Positions 1-12,232 of a DNA stretch of 64,000 nucleotides are shown here, in pieces. The translations under genes and the position numbers were made by a program. Source of the stretch: Pegoplata infirma (lineage: Eukaryota; Arthropoda; Insecta; Diptera; Anthomyiidae). Where the stretch lies: the NCBI GenBank assembly GCA_963921195.1, contig OY992536.1, positions 321,115,038 to 321,179,037 of the forward strand, given 5' to 3'. Each line of letters begins with the position of its first letter. Within the stretch, counting starts at the first letter, position 1. The notes below the pieces were generated by a model. The model saw only the letters and a list, made by a program, of their open reading frames with translations, was not told the origin of the DNA and made no database searches.

Positions 1-888
1 TGAAGGTCCGAAATCTGTTTTCCAACAAAAATAACTCTTTTAAAGCAAAAATTGTATATATTAAATCACCGTCGGTAACTATTAATATATGTGTTGCTGT
101 TATTTTACAATAACAACAGTGCCTAACCAAACAATAGTGTTGGTAGGATAAGTCGTACTAAACTTTGTGTTAAATGTTGTTTTTTTATTTGTAGTACCAA
201 ATGGTACATAAAAATAAAATGTATTTATTCGGCCTTTATATATGTATATATATTCGATTAGAGTTTTATTCTAGTTCGAGGCCCAAAAATATTTCTATTT
301 ATGATATTGTCATAATAGAGTATTTTTAATTTATTGCTTTAAAAAAAGTTACTATCTCATAGTATGTCTGTACTGATCAGCTTCATCAGCTTCATAAAGG
401 CCGAATAAATACATTTTATTTTTATGTACCATTTGGTACTACAAATAAAAAAACAACATTTAACACAAAGTTTAGTACGACTTATCCTACCAACACTATT
501 GTTTGGTTAGGCACTGTTGTTATTATAAAATAACAGCAACACATATATTAATAGTTACCGACGGTGATTTAATATATACAATTTTTGCTTTAAAAGAGTT
601 ATTTTTGTTGGAAAACAGATTTCGGACCTTCATAATAGTACTTCTCATATAACTTGGGAAATATATCAAATATTATGTCTGGTTTGATGTTTGATTGACC
701 AACGATGATTCTCTAAAGTCTGCTGAAGATTCCTTTAGTGGGGATGAAGCTGATCAGTACAGACATACTATGAGATAGTAACTTTTTTTAAAGCAATAAA
801 TTAAAAATACTCTATTATGACAATATCATAAATAGAAATATTTTTGGGCCTCGAACTAGAATAAAACTCTAATCGAATATATATACAT
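1..888. repeat. Nested inverted repeats A-B-A'-C-B' (fold-back element)
   Basis: Arm A (1-238) returns inverted at 395-632 almost without mismatch; arm B (241-387) returns inverted at 743-888. A further piece of A' lies at 2018-2092, beyond the inserted hAT-like element. Without that insertion the order is A-B-A'-C-B'-A'', so A-B can pair with B'-A'' as a long hairpin with a second hairpin in the loop. The left border is at or beyond the window edge. No coding frame is credible. Confidence 0.85.
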
Positions 889-2017
889 TAGGGCGGGTCG
901 ATATGTATGGATCGAAAAAAACTGAAAAATCGTATAGCAAAAACAAAATCTACAAGAAATTCTAAGAAACTTTTCCAAAGAAACCATTGGTCTAAAATCA
1001 AACCCTATACCGCGCCTAACGACATGAAAATCCGTCCGTCCGTCTGTCTTTCTGTCTGTGTGAAACACGCTAACTTTCAAATGTTAGCGGAAGAATGAAA
1101 AATATATACGGCAAGCTGCTGAAGCGTGGTGTATATATTTGTTATACTTCCGGTCAGATTAATAATAAATTTCAGCGAAATCTGTCTAGTGGTTCATAAG
1201 TTATTAGCAAAATGTGGAATTTCAGATGGGTTTTAACCCGAACTCCCGTGTTGAAAAAAAACGCTAAACACGCTTTAAAAAGCAATGGTAAGCCAAAAAA
1301 AATATTTTAGAAACTATTTTTGTCACTCAAAAAAAACTAAAAAAAAATATTACACTCAAAAAAAAAATACACTCAAAAAAATTTACACTCGAAATTTTTT
1401 TTTTTTTTTACAAAAATTAAAAAAAAAAAATTTTACTCAAATTAATCAAATACTGATGTAAAAAAAATATTCAGTTATCAAAAATTTTTATCGAACACAA
1501 TGATATGCATTATATCCAGCGGCAATTAGTAAAACATTGCCGCTGGATATGTTCTTGCAGCATATCGGTATATAAAACTATGTTTTCTTTACATCTGAGG
1601 TGTAGGGTATGTTCAGCAACTTTGTAGAAAATATTATGGCAAAAATTTTTGTGAAACATATTAACCCTCTAACTCCCTCTCATAACGGTATTTTTGGCTA
1701 TATTCCAAAAAATCGCAAAAAACACCCCGAAAGAGGGGGAGGGTGGGGATGAAATGTTCTACAAAAATGTTGCCAATAAAATTTTACTATATACTTCAGA
1801 GCCCACCAAAGCCCCAAAATGAACAGAAACACCAAAAAAGAGTCAAGTTCTATGTTTTGCTTATTAAAAAAAGGACGGACGGACAAATCTTCATGTCTTT
1901 AGGCGCGGTATAGGGTTTGATTTTAGAAACATGGTTTCTTTGGGAAATGTTCTTAGAATTTCTTGTAGATTATGTTTTTGCTATACGATTTTTGACAAAA
2001 AAAATCGACCCGCCCTA
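889..2017. mobile_element. hAT-like non-autonomous element with 8-bp target duplication
   Basis: Ends are TAGGGCGGGTCGAT and its inverse ATCGACCCGCCCTA, within terminal inverted arms of about 150 bp. It is flanked by the perfect 8-bp duplication ATATACAT (881-888 and 2018-2025). Removing the element and one duplication regenerates exactly the sequence of the intact inverted copy near 227-250, which proves the insertion. An 8-bp duplication and the TAGGG start fit the hAT superfamily (family knowledge). The interior (about 1030-1470) is homologous to the 3' half of the DINE-like family at 3136-3929. No transposase is present. Confidence 0.85.
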
Positions 2018-2321
2018 ATATACATATATAAAGGCCGAATAAATACATTTTATTTTTATGTACCATTTGGTACTACAAATAAAAAAACAACAATTTGTTT
2101 AATTTTTACAAAAAATAACAAATAGTAGTATTAAGTTTTATATTTGACCTTATAATTGGGCAAATGGAAAAGTATTTATTTTAGTTCGAGGTCATTTATG
2201 TTCCCCATTTTGAACTAATATTACAAGTGCTTATGTTAACTCTACTTAGAAATTTACTCTAGGAAACTTTCAAAACAAATATTCATATATTTTCCGCTTA
2301 AAAAAATTTAGGAAGTTTCCA
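2018..2321. repeat. A'' repeat fragment and unassigned AT-rich sequence
   Basis: 2018-2092 repeats the start of arm A' of the first fold-back. The rest up to the next element shows no gene; it contains the recurrent motif TTTTAGTTCGAGGTC near 2181. Confidence 0.6.
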
Positions 2322-3988
2322 CACTCAAAAAAAAACTAGTAAAATTACAAGAAAAGTTTGTGACTTTTTTTTGCTACCTCCTATTTGACAATAATTCCTT
2401 GTTGTAAATTTAGAATTTTTTGACGCGATAAAACTTACAAGGATATTTCGTGACTTTACTAGATTTTTTGAAACCTTTTTTGTAATTTTACAAGATTTTT
2501 ACCAATAAAATTATAAATTTGCAACTTTTTTGGCCAAATAGAACTTACAAGAAAGAAATTCTCGTAAATTTACTATATTTTTTTTTTTTGTAAAAAAAAA
2601 CTTGGAAATCTGTTAAATTACAAGAAAAACTGTAAAATTACCAAAACAAAAAATGTAAATTTAGATAGAAAATTATTTGTTAAAAAACAAGGAAATCTGT
2701 CAAATATTCACCTAGAAAAGTTTTACAGTAACTATTTACGATTATTCAAAAAGTTTTTAGGTCAAGTTGTTTTAAACGTTTCATCGTTTGTTTTATAGAA
2801 AACTAAAATATTGAATGATTTATACAGTTGTTAAAAAAATAAACTACACAATTTATGGAAAAATATTTTTATCAGTTAAATTATAATTATTTGTGACTGA
2901 TTATACCGAACAATTTTATAGATGTACGGTTTTTGTAGTTTGTTATTAAAAAAAAATATTTTTACTCCACAAAATAAAAAACCGTAAACAGTAAAAATAA
3001 CTGAAATGTCATTTGTTTTAACGGAAAGTCTAGTCATATATTAACATTTAAAAATAACTAAAAAAGTATGTTGTTTCAAATGAAATATAAGTAGTCCGGT
3101 TTTTTATAAGGAAAAGCGATTATTTTAAACATTTGTATACCCTCCACTCTAGTGATAGAGGGTATATATAAGTTGTTCATTCCGTTTGTAACACCTCTAA
3201 ATATTGGTCTAGGACCCCATAAAGTATATATAATCATGATCCTCGATCGATTTTAAGAAGATCTGTCCGTCTGTCTGTCTGTTGAAAACACGCTAACTTG
3301 TGAAAGACTTTACGGAGGCTCCTGACGTTTGACATATATCTTGGGCATTTACCTGGTCAAGTTGGTATTGCAATCCAGTGAAATCGGTCCATTGGTTCAA
3401 AAGTTATGAGCAATAGACTGAATTTCGGCAAGTGTTTTTCGTGAATTTATGAGATAAAAAACACGCTAACTTTCGAAAGACAATTCTGAGGATGCTGAAG
3501 CTAAACATATATATTTGTCGTTCCCCTGGTCTAGTTCGTGTTGAATTCCAGCCAAAGCGGTCCGTGGTTCAAAAGTTATTAGCAAAACCGTGAATTTCAG
3601 ATTAGTTTCACCTAAAATTCACGTGTTGAAAACCCGTTAAACATGTTTTAAAACATTGTTAAGTTAAAAAAATTTTACAACATATTTTTGTTACTCAAAA
3701 ATATTTTTACACTAAAAACAAACAAAAAAATACACTCGAAAAAAATTTTACACTAAAAAAAAAATATTTAGTAAATTATTTTTTTTTTTTTAAAAGTTTT
3801 TTACACAAAATAAAATACTTCTAAAAATGTTAATTTTTTCACTTTAGAAAATTTACTATCACTTAAAAAGGGCATTATGGAGGTTGTACATAGATTCGGC
3901 CAAGTCGAATTTAACTTTTCAACTTGTTTCACTATAATTTACTTACAAAATATTTTAAGGTTTTTTTGACAAGGTTTTTTTTTGAGTG
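2322..3988. mobile_element. CACTCA-type TIR element, interrupted by a DINE-like repeat
   Basis: Left end CACTCAAAAAAAAAC, right end its inverse ending TTTTTTTTTGAGTG, flanked by CA on both sides (2320-2321, 3989-3990). The left interior repeats short motifs of the type AAATTACAAGAAA. The DINE-like element at 3136-3929 sits inside. No coding sequence. The same end type is seen at 47477-48220 and 55299-59033. Confidence 0.6.
3136..3929 (+). mobile_element. DINE-1/Helentron-like repeat (family F1)
   Basis: Begins with a short palindrome (ACCCTCCACTCTAGTGATAG followed by AGGGTATA), then CATTCCGTTTGTAACAC, a short (TCTG/TCCG) microsatellite and two copies of a block with ACACGCTAAC...GTTCAAAAGTTAT, and ends near GATTCGGCCAAGTCGAATTT. 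A second copy in opposite orientation lies at 24748-25800, and fragments at 1030-1470, 5105-5190 and 50460-50560. A palindromic head plus internal microsatellite is typical of the DINE-1/Helentron group of flies; that placement is inference. Confidence 0.65.
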
Positions 3989-4546
3989 CAGAAATGAATT
4001 GACCATCGTTTCGGAGATTTTCCAATTATCCCATCATCAGAATTCTTTAGAAATATAGGTAATACTCAATTTTTTTAATCTACACGGCTAAAAACGAATT
4101 TTAAATGAGTAACATAAATGACTTCAACCTAGAATAAACACTTTTTCATTTGAATTTAAATATTTTTAGAAAATTCTAACAATTTAACTTTTTTTTATTT
4201 AATTCAATTTATTAAACTTTAAAAGTATTTAGTATGTTAATTATAATTTTTGACTGAAAAAAACATATAAAAGTAAATATAAAAAAAATTAAATTTTTGT
4301 ACAATTTTTATAATTTTAAATTTTTAACTTTACAAAAATATCTTAAAACTTTGTATTTAAATAGTAACTTTTAAATGGAAAACACACACTATTGTAAAAA
4401 AATTTTTCAACATTTCAATTACATTTCGACACCTCATGTTGTCATTATAAATCATTTTGTTTTTTTTTTTTTCTTCATGTTACAGTTTTTCCTTCCTTTT
4501 TTTTGGAAGATAAAGTTTTATATTTTTTTGTTAAAATTTTTCGCTT
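3989..4546. other. AT-rich stretch without recognisable gene
   Basis: Only homopolymer-rich sequence. Short open frames near 4375-4600 are phenylalanine- and isoleucine-rich and reflect base composition. Confidence 0.6.
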
Positions 4547-4850
4547 CCCGAGTAAAAATGTTTAGATATATTTATATACATCACATCTTCTCCGAGATTT
4601 GAAAGATCAGTACTGATCCGATTAAGATCAGAACTGATCCGAAATTTGAAAGATCAGTACTGATCCGAAAAATGGATCGCTAAGATTGGATCAGTTTTAA
4701 TCGGGCGGATACAATGTCATCCGAAAAATGGGTTTATATAATTAGATAAACCCATTTTTCGGATGAAATTGTATCCGTCCGATTAAAACTGATCTAATCT
4801 TAGCGATCCATTTTTCGGATCAGTACTTATCCTTCACATTTTTACTTGGG
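4547..4850. mobile_element. 304-bp GATC-rich hairpin MITE
   Basis: Ends CCCGAGTAAAAATGT and ACATTTTTACTTGGG are inverted matches, and inner arms 4660-4738 and 4745-4830 pair closely around TATATAATTAGATA. Repeated GATCAGTACTGATCC palindromes lie in the left arm. The ends resemble those of the MITE at 8230-8546 (CCCTAGTAAAAATG), so the two may belong to one superfamily. Confidence 0.8.
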
Positions 4851-6488
4851 TTACATACATGTATGAAGAATGTATGAATGAATGGCAAACTTAAAATACT
4901 GATGTTTTTCCTTGGTAGATGATAGTATTTTTTTTTGTATGTAATATTTTTGTTTTAGTTTTTGTCAATGTCAATATTTTTCTATTTTAAAAACTTTATT
5001 TTACAATATTTTTTTAAAAGTTATTACTCATATTTTTAGATATAAGTAGGAGAACACGAAATTTTTACTAGACATTGGGAAACAAAAGTCATTCAGGTAG
5101 AAATTGACAATGGTACAAACAAGTTAATACGTTATAAAATCGACTTTGCCGAATCCTTTAATACCCTCCCCACTGTTTAAAGCATTTGAAATACGAATTA
5201 ATTTTAGTTTTACGGATTTAAATAAAAGCAATTAAAAAAGCTAAATTTAGACTTGCGGATTGTATTGATACCCTCCACAATGTAACAAAAAAATTTACAT
5301 CTATTTAACAATGATATACTTTTTGTAAAAAAATATATCCGTACTTGTTTAAATTCCATTCGGTATTCAGTTCGATTTAAATATGTCAAATAACATCCGA
5401 ATAAAAGCATTTGGTATCTTAAGGTTATGTTGAATGTACTAATAATTTCGACCGCTAAAAAGATATCACTCAAATTCAATATCAAACTTCTTGGGCCAAA
5501 AACAAGTAAATATGTTAAACTTAAGTCATATGCATGTCAAACTTTGGCCGTGCTCACTATTTTCACAGGCCGACAGACTTCTACAAATATTTTTTCAATA
5601 AAGTACGCAAAAATTCCTCATTTTTGAGCCGGATTTGGATAAAAAATGCCTGCGAATTTTGTACTCTTGCCCAAAACATTAAATCATGATAATGATTTGC
5701 GGAAAAATTTGGTGTACTTGCCAAAGCAACATTTTTTTAGAAAAAATAATGTTATATTACTTTGCTATTCCATGCAAAACGAATTGAAATATCAGTCGAG
5801 GACCCCATTAAAAAACCAAAAGAGCTGTACATTTCGTAAGTGAGTGCAAAAAAGTGTTTTTACATTGTGGAGAGTGTAAAAGATTCGGCACCAAAGAATA
5901 TAACACTCTCAATTGTTTTATGTACATTTGATAAACAAATGGAAAATTTTTATGCGAAAAGCTTAGACTTCGTGAAAAAGCAGTTTTGGTAAAATAAATG
6001 ATTTTTTTTCACGAAAAACAAAAATTTGTTAAAAAAAATTTAATAAACCCAAAATTTAAAAAAAAATTGATGAAAAAAAAATTTGATGAAAAAAAAAAAT
6101 TTATTTGATTTTTTCTGTAAGTACAGATCGAGCACGGGCTCTAATTATATTTGTTATAAGGGTTCAAGTTGAAAAAATGCAGAAGAAAAATTGAATTTCT
6201 AAAAATTATAGACATTTCTGGTATTTCCTATACCGGTTTCAAACACCCCAGTTAGTGTCATCTTCAGTAGGATTTTAAATGTCGTTTGTCTTGTTAATGA
6301 AAACTGTTTTTTATATATGTGAATATTTATAGTTTCTACAGAATAAATTTTGACAGTTTCCAACACTACAAATCTATTTCTAGCAATCTCAACCTCACTT
6401 CATACTTTCTTTCAACTTTTTTGTCTCTTACATTATTTCGCAAAGGTTACCAACATGATCTGGAATTGCAGACACAAATGATGAAAAA
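4851..6488. other. Repeat fragments, no gene
   Basis: Contains DINE-like fragments (5105-5190, 5265-5290, 5880-5900 with ATACCCTCC and GATTCGGC motifs) and a 110-base block at 6216-6325 whose relative is at 18085-18185 (shared GTGTCATCTTCAGTAGGATT-type text). Short open frames (5427-5627, 5646-5843, 6319-6531) show no family features and are not credited. Confidence 0.5.
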
Positions 6489-6491
6489 TTA

Positions 6492-7732
6492 CACTGTGCT
6501 ACAAAAATCACAAAATCGAATATGCTTTTGAAATGAGGTAGTTAAGGTTGTAGGTCTCGTTGAAAAGATCACAAAAATGCCCATCAAACTTGCCAGACAC
6601 CCTCAAATTTTAAAGTTATTGTCAAAAAACTTAAACATTTTTCAACTGTTTTGGATAGAAGAAGGATAGGGCTTTTTATGTGTGAGAATTGGTCTATACA
6701 TATAAGAAAGATATGTATGGATTTTTTCAACAATATCTAATTTTTATGTTATTTTTTGAAAATTTTTGAGTTTATCGATTTTTTTCTGCTATAGTTCGTT
6801 CAACAACATTTATATTTATAAACGTATTCTTAAAGAAAATTTAATTGTGAATACGATGAGCTTTATGCCGAAAAAATCGGATAACAATTGACAGAGTTGT
6901 GACAATTTTTCTAAAAAAGAATATTAAGAATTTGCTTGAAATTGCCGTTTGGATAACCCAGGCAAAAAAAATAAAAAAAATAAACGAACATACTAAGAGG
7001 TCGCGTATCATTATTTTAAAGGTTTTTTGCCTCCTGAATTCGAATTTGACCTTTAAATTGCGCTATCTTTTTTAGTTTTTGATATATCAGTTTATGTTAA
7101 ATATCTCAAAAACATGACGAGATAGAGCAATTTGAAGGCCAGATTTGGATTCAGAGCGCCAAAAACCTTTAAAAATATTGTACATGACCTCTTATGATAA
7201 AATATTTTTTTTTGCCTGGGATATCTGAACGGCGATTTCCTGCAAAATCTTAATTTTCTTTTTTAGAAAAATTATCACAACTCTGTCAATTGTTATCCGA
7301 TTTCTTCAGGATAAAGCTTATCGTATTCAGAATCAAATTTTCTTTAAAAATACTTTTATAAATATAAAGGTTGTTAAATGAACTATAGCAGAAAAAAATC
7401 GATAAACTCGAAAAATTTTCAAAAAATAACAAAAAAACTAGATTTTATAGAAAATTTCAATAAATATCTTTCTTATATGTATAGACAAATTCACACACAT
7501 GGAAAGCCCCATCCTTCTTCTATCAAAAACAGTTAAAAAATTTAAAATCGGTTGAAAATTTTCTGAATTACAAAAGGTTTAGTGATAAAATTCCCAAAAA
7601 AACGTTTTTTGACCATAACTCTAAAATTTGAGGGTGTCTGGCAAGTTTAATGGGCATTTTTGTGATCTACTCGACAAGACCAACAATCTATACTATGTCA
7701 CATCAGAAGTATTTTTTCACTGTAGCACAGTG
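6492..7732. mobile_element. 1.24-kb CACTG hairpin element with TTA duplication
   Basis: Ends CACTGTGCTACA and TGTAGCACAGTG, flanked by TTA at 6489-6491 and 7733-7735. Almost the whole element is two inverted arms of about 0.5-0.6 kb meeting around 7010-7200. CACTG ends with a 3-bp duplication would fit the CACTA/EnSpm group, but without a transposase this is only suggestive. No coding content. Confidence 0.75.
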
Positions 7733-7735
7733 TTA

Positions 7736-8229
7736 TTGAAAAAAAAAATTTATGAAAAAAAAAATTGATGAACAAAATTTGATGAAAAAAAATTGATGAA
7801 AAAAAAAAATTTAGATAAAAAAAAAAGTTTGATAAAAAAAAAAAATATGAAAAAAAAAAATTGATAAAAAAAAGTTTGATGAAAAAAAAAAAAAAACAAA
7901 AAAAAAAAAAATTTTGATGAAAAAAAAAATTGATGACAAAAAAAAATGGTGAAAAAAAAGTTAGATGAAAAAAAAAAAATTATGAAAAAAAAAAAATTGA
8001 TGAAAAAAACGTTTGATGAAAAAAAAAATAGATGGAAAAAAATTTATGAAAAAAAAAAAAATTATGAAAAAAAATTTTTGATGAATAAATTTTTTTTTTT
8101 GATGAAAAATAATTATGTTACTTTTTATTCACCATCTGGTGAAAAACGGGTTTATTCACCACGAGGTGAATTATTATCCAAGTTACAACCCAAGTTATTA
8201 AATTTTTTGGTTTTAAGAAAATGAAAATA
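7736..8229. repeat. (GATGAAAAAAAA)n low-complexity tract with two TTCACC dyads
   Basis: About 350 bases of degenerate GATGAAAAAAAAA units (7740-8100); a smaller tract of the same kind is at 6060-6100. It is followed by two palindromes, TTCACCATCTGGTGAA and TTCACCACGAGGTGAA (about 8128-8171). The long lysine-rich open frame over this tract is an artefact of the repeat. Confidence 0.75.
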
Positions 8230-8546
8230 CCCTAGTAAAAATGATTTTGTATATATCCATGTATAAATTGATATAAATATATCTAATTTTACATATAAAT
8301 ATCTAATTATATGAAATTATATAAAAAATTACTCAGATAAGACCAAAATTCGTATCAAATTGTATAAAATTTTATCTGGAGTTATATCAAATTTTATATT
8401 ATTTGATACGATTATTGGTCTAATCTGATTGATTTTTTATATTATTAAATATGATATGATCTAAATATGTATTAAAAGATATATTTGTATCAATGATAAA
8501 AGATATATTTGTATCATGGCTATACACGAAATCATTTTTACTAGGG
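8230..8546. mobile_element. 317-bp TA-flanked MITE
   Basis: Perfect inverted ends CCCTAGTAAAAATGATTT and AAATCATTTTTACTAGGG, flanked by TA at 8228-8229 and 8547-8548. The interior is made of ATATAAAT/GATACAAAT motifs that form further inverted matches. The TA duplication fits the Tc1/mariner superfamily. Confidence 0.88.
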
Positions 8547-8548
8547 TA

Positions 8549-8878
8549 GTAATTCTTGTTTTCTTTTTCGTTAATTGTTAGCTTATATAGTCAAACTGAG
8601 GTGGCGTCCTGCAACTTTTTTAAAATTAGACACCAGCCTAAAAACATTATTATGTTAAAATTCAGACATGAATTTTTGTCGAAAAACATACAGCCTTACC
8701 ATAGAGAAATAAAATATGTTTAAAACCAGCTTTTAATTTTATTTACATACAAATTGTTTTTGTTTTTAAAATCGACTTTCAAAAAATGTATTAAAAATTT
8801 GAAATTTAAAAAAAAATTTTGTTAAAATAGACATTTTTGTTTTCTTGTGGTAAGGGCCATAATGTTTTAAAACTAGAA
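8549..8878. other. AT-rich stretch without recognisable gene
   Basis: No repeat border, coding frame or RNA-like structure is recognised. Confidence 0.5.
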
Positions 8879-9497
8879 CACCGTCCGACAGCCAATATTA
8901 AACATGAACCGGATGATATACATACATCTGAGAGTTAAGATCAAATGGAGTAAAACTGCATTTACAGTTTGTAATTTTGTGATCCTGTTTCCTTTTAAAA
9001 GGACTTCAAAGTTTTAAAGGATACATTTTGTAAAATATTTTTGAAATATGTGTACTTGTCCTAGGATGACACTGGTGATAGCAAAAAAAAAGAGGAGGAT
9101 CTCCCATAATTTTTTCCATTTGTTTATTTTGCATATCAATATAAAAGGATGTGAATAAATTCATTTCAAAACTTTATCAAAATATTTTGTTGAACATTTT
9201 TAATGATATTGGAGGATAAATTTTTGAGAGGATGTAACTTACCTCCTTTTTCCTGAAAGAAAATTATAGGAGATCCTCCATTTTCATTTTCTATCACTAG
9301 GAGCATTCTAGGACAAATACAAATATTAAAAAAATATTTTATAGAATTTAGTCCTCTAAAACCTTGAAGTCCTTTTAAATGAAAACAGGATCACGAATAG
9401 AAAAACTGTAAATACAGGTTTACTACATTTAGTCTTTAGTTTTAAACGTATAATATCCAGTTCGTGTTTAACCACTTTTTTATTTTTGTCGGACCGT
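8879..9497. mobile_element. F2 palindromic repeat, most complete copy
   Basis: Left end CCGTCCGACAGCC, right end TTTTTGTCGGACCG, with arms that pair over most of the element (GATCCTGTTTCC / GGAAACAGGATC-type matches, and GGAGGATCTCC / GGAGATCCTCC). Other copies: 24228-24560 (truncated), 46584 to about 50300 (split by two insertions) and 61118-61640. No coding capacity. Confidence 0.8.
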
Positions 9498-9654
9498 GGA
9501 ATAACTAGAATAAGCTCTTCAATTCTATACTTTAAATAAAATCATTTACTTCAAATTTTTTTATAAAAATTTAATAAAATGTCTATTGCTTAACCTAAAT
9601 GACAAAAGCATATAATATTAAAAGCAATTTATTTAAAAACTATGCATGTGGATA

Positions 9655-10016
9655 AGGGTGTCCAAAAAAAAGCATTCTGGACTCAGGCATAATTTAAAAG
9701 CTTATTTTTGAGATTTTTTTCAAATATTTCGAAAAAAGTTTAAAGTTCGCACAAATCGATTTTTTCCAAGATTTATAAAAAAACACAATTTAGTTTTACT
9801 ATTAATGCAGCATTTTTAAAGAAAAATGTTCAAGCTTTGTATTTATGTGCATAAACTACAGGTTTTGATAATGCTCATTTGGGTAAACACATGTGTTCTA
9901 AATCTTTTCTGAAAAATCTGAGTCTGTAAAATATCTAAAATATCTTACCCTATGAGCTTTCAAAATAAGCTCAAGCAGGCATTAAAGTCGAAAAAAAATA
10001 TTTTTTGAGACACCCC
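9655..10016. repeat. Degenerate inverted-repeat element
   Basis: Left GGGTGTCCAAAAAAAAGC and right TTTTTTGAGACACCCC face each other, with matching AAGCTTATTTTGAG / CAAAATAAGCT motifs inside. The likely border is GGGTGTC; the target duplication is unclear. Confidence 0.5.
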
Positions 10017-10199
10017 AATGTTGATATTGTGGTCAAATATATTTAACTATCAGAAATAAATAAACCTTCAAAAAGTGTTTTATTTCAAAGATAAAAGTCG
10101 TACAATTTAAAACCGATAAGTCTTAGCCGGACCTTTTTTAAGCAAATTGCTTATATTCTTAATTTTTAAAGATTAACTGCCATTTAGTGGCTAAATTAG

Positions 10200-10760
10200 C
10201 CGTTGAGGTCCGTTGTGATACCCGGGGATGGTAATGGGATTCCCCATTCCCCATACTAGTACAGTCCAGAATCCAATGTGAGATCGTTATGAAACTCCTA
10301 AGGTATTGGATTTTGAGCTGCCCTGGATCCCACTAAAGCAGGTCCCTATCCAAAAAATTTGGGGCAGTGACAGGTTAAGTGTTCTATAGTTTTAAACTCC
10401 CCCCACATCCATGCGAATCCGGCAAAATTCATTAGACGGCTCATTTGCTCTCTCAGCGTGCTTTCCCATTAGGCAGTGTCAGGTAATTACAGCAACCACT
10501 GTCGAAATCTCTCCACTTGGAAGCGATAGCATTTCACTTGTGTGCTTAGCCTTTTTAGAAACAATGACTCCAGGGATTTGACCGCGTCTTGACTGTCGGA
10601 ATAGATGTTGACTGCAGTTGTAGGCAAGACATTGCAACTCAACAGTCTTCTTATAACAGTCGCCTTTACATAATTTAGACATCAGCTGCCTTAGCGGTGC
10701 ACCTCCAGCCATAACATGTAGCCGACTTGTGTCTCTGGTCGGTGTACTACTCACAAAAAG
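10200..10760 (-). pseudogene. Broken 3' end of a non-LTR retrotransposon (RNase H and CCHC tail)
   Basis: On the minus strand, frames near 10620-10555 read VNIYSDSQDAVKSLESLFL, the acidic-centre motif of RNase H as found in I, LOA and R1-type LINEs. Further on (about 10410-10370) another frame reads IEHLTCHCPKF, the C-terminal cysteine/histidine motif of such ORF2 proteins. The reading jumps frame and meets stops, so it is a dead fragment. The 5' part (endonuclease, reverse transcriptase) is absent; the minus-strand 3' tail extends toward 10150. Confidence 0.7.
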
Positions 10761-10834
10761 GATACGTTCATATTAAAAAAAAACTGTTAAAGCCTTTTCG
10801 CTGTATTTTTAGTGGTTTGTATTGGTAGAAATAC

Positions 10835-10905
10835 GGTGTTGGTGATGATGACTATGATTACTTTGTTGATATTGCTGATGGTGATGGAGATGAGGATGAT
10901 GATGG
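10835..10905. repeat. Degenerate GATGATGGT microsatellite
   Basis: About 70 bases of GATGAT/GGTGAT trinucleotide variants. It gives a spurious isoleucine- and threonine-rich frame on the other strand. Confidence 0.7.
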
Positions 10906-11169
10906 TATATGGAAAAGCATTGAAAATATTATTTTCCTTTGGCGTATTTTTAACATAATAAACTATTTGGAATTGTGCCAAAAAAAAAAAAAAACTGTTT
11001 GTTTCATCCAATTTTGCTGGAGGAAAATATTAAATCTATGAAAATAAAAATGAAAGTTTTTAACAAACACAAAAATGTATACGACTGTTATATTGGATTA
11101 AGGAATATATTTATGTTTTTTCGGTAATTCCTCTGCAGTTATTAGTTGAATTAACCATATTTTGGTAAA

Positions 11170-11625
11170 TACTGCACTCAAAAAAAAAAACTCTGTCAAA
11201 AAATCTATAAAACGATTTTCAATTTGAATTAGAAAATTGTTCTGTTGAAAAGGATATTTTTACTAAAATCTCTGTCATTCAGTTTTAGAAAATACCAGAT
11301 ATTTTACTGCGTTTTTACTGATTCCGTTTGCTGAATTGAAAAATACTTTTTAATATATTTTTAGCGGATTATTTTAAAATTTTACAATTTACTTTTAAGT
11401 AATCTGCTATCATTCTTTTTTTAAAGGAAATTTCCAAAGTTTCCATAATTCCCTTCATTATGCCCTTTTTAAGTGATAGTAAATTTATTAACGTGGAAAA
11501 AAACTAACAATTTTAGATCAGAAATATTTTGTTTTAGTAAAAAAACTTTTTTATAAAATTTTTTTTGTCAATTTATTTTATTTTTATTAAAAAAAGTTTT
11601 TTACTAAAAAAAAAATTTTTTATAC
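11170..11625. other. Single CACTCA-type end and AT-rich sequence
   Basis: Starts with GCACTCAAAAAAAAAA like the left end of the CACTCA elements, but no matching right end was found. 11455-11625 shares text with the right part of the DINE-like repeat at 3840-3890 (GGCATTATG/AAAAAGTG motifs, inverted). Confidence 0.4.
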
Positions 11626-12232
11626 CCTTCAACCACGGTATGGGGGTATACTCACTTTGTCATTCCGTTTGTAACGCATCGAAATATCGGTCGGGGACCC
11701 CATAAAGTGTATGTGGGGCATTCCATGTCAAATCTGACACTTTGAAATTTTTTTTTAGATTTTCCCAATTTGTTTACAGCTTTTAGTACCCTTCGAAAAC
11801 TCCTTCGTGGTAAATTTTCCTGTTTTTTTGATGACCCGTTCAAAAGATATCGAATTTTTAAAAAGTAGTAGATTGTTTCTTTACTCAAACTTCTTTTACT
11901 CATAACTTCTTCAATAATGGTCCAAATTTAATTTTTTTTTTTAATGTTTGTTTTATACGTACTTTTTAAAAAAATAATCCCAAAAAATTCTTAAAAGCGC
12001 TCTAGTATGCGATTTTTAAGTTTTAAAATTTAAATGTCATGTTTGAAAATGTTTGTACTCTTCGATTTTTTTGAAATTTTTTTGTGTAAAACTTCTATTG
12101 ATTCTACAAATATTTTTGCCCAGGAGGATCGTGGGATAATGATTATTACTATTTTTTTAAATTTTTTGAAAAATTTTATGGTAATTTTCCAATCTTAAAA
12201 TCATTTCTACTGCTCCAATGGTGCGTCATAGA

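Noticed and set aside
7946..8224. Lysine-rich 92-residue frame
   Set aside because: It translates a degenerate GATGAAAAAAA tract; composition explains it.
10787..11011. 74-residue minus-strand frame
   Set aside because: Antisense of a GATGAT microsatellite and a poly(A) run.
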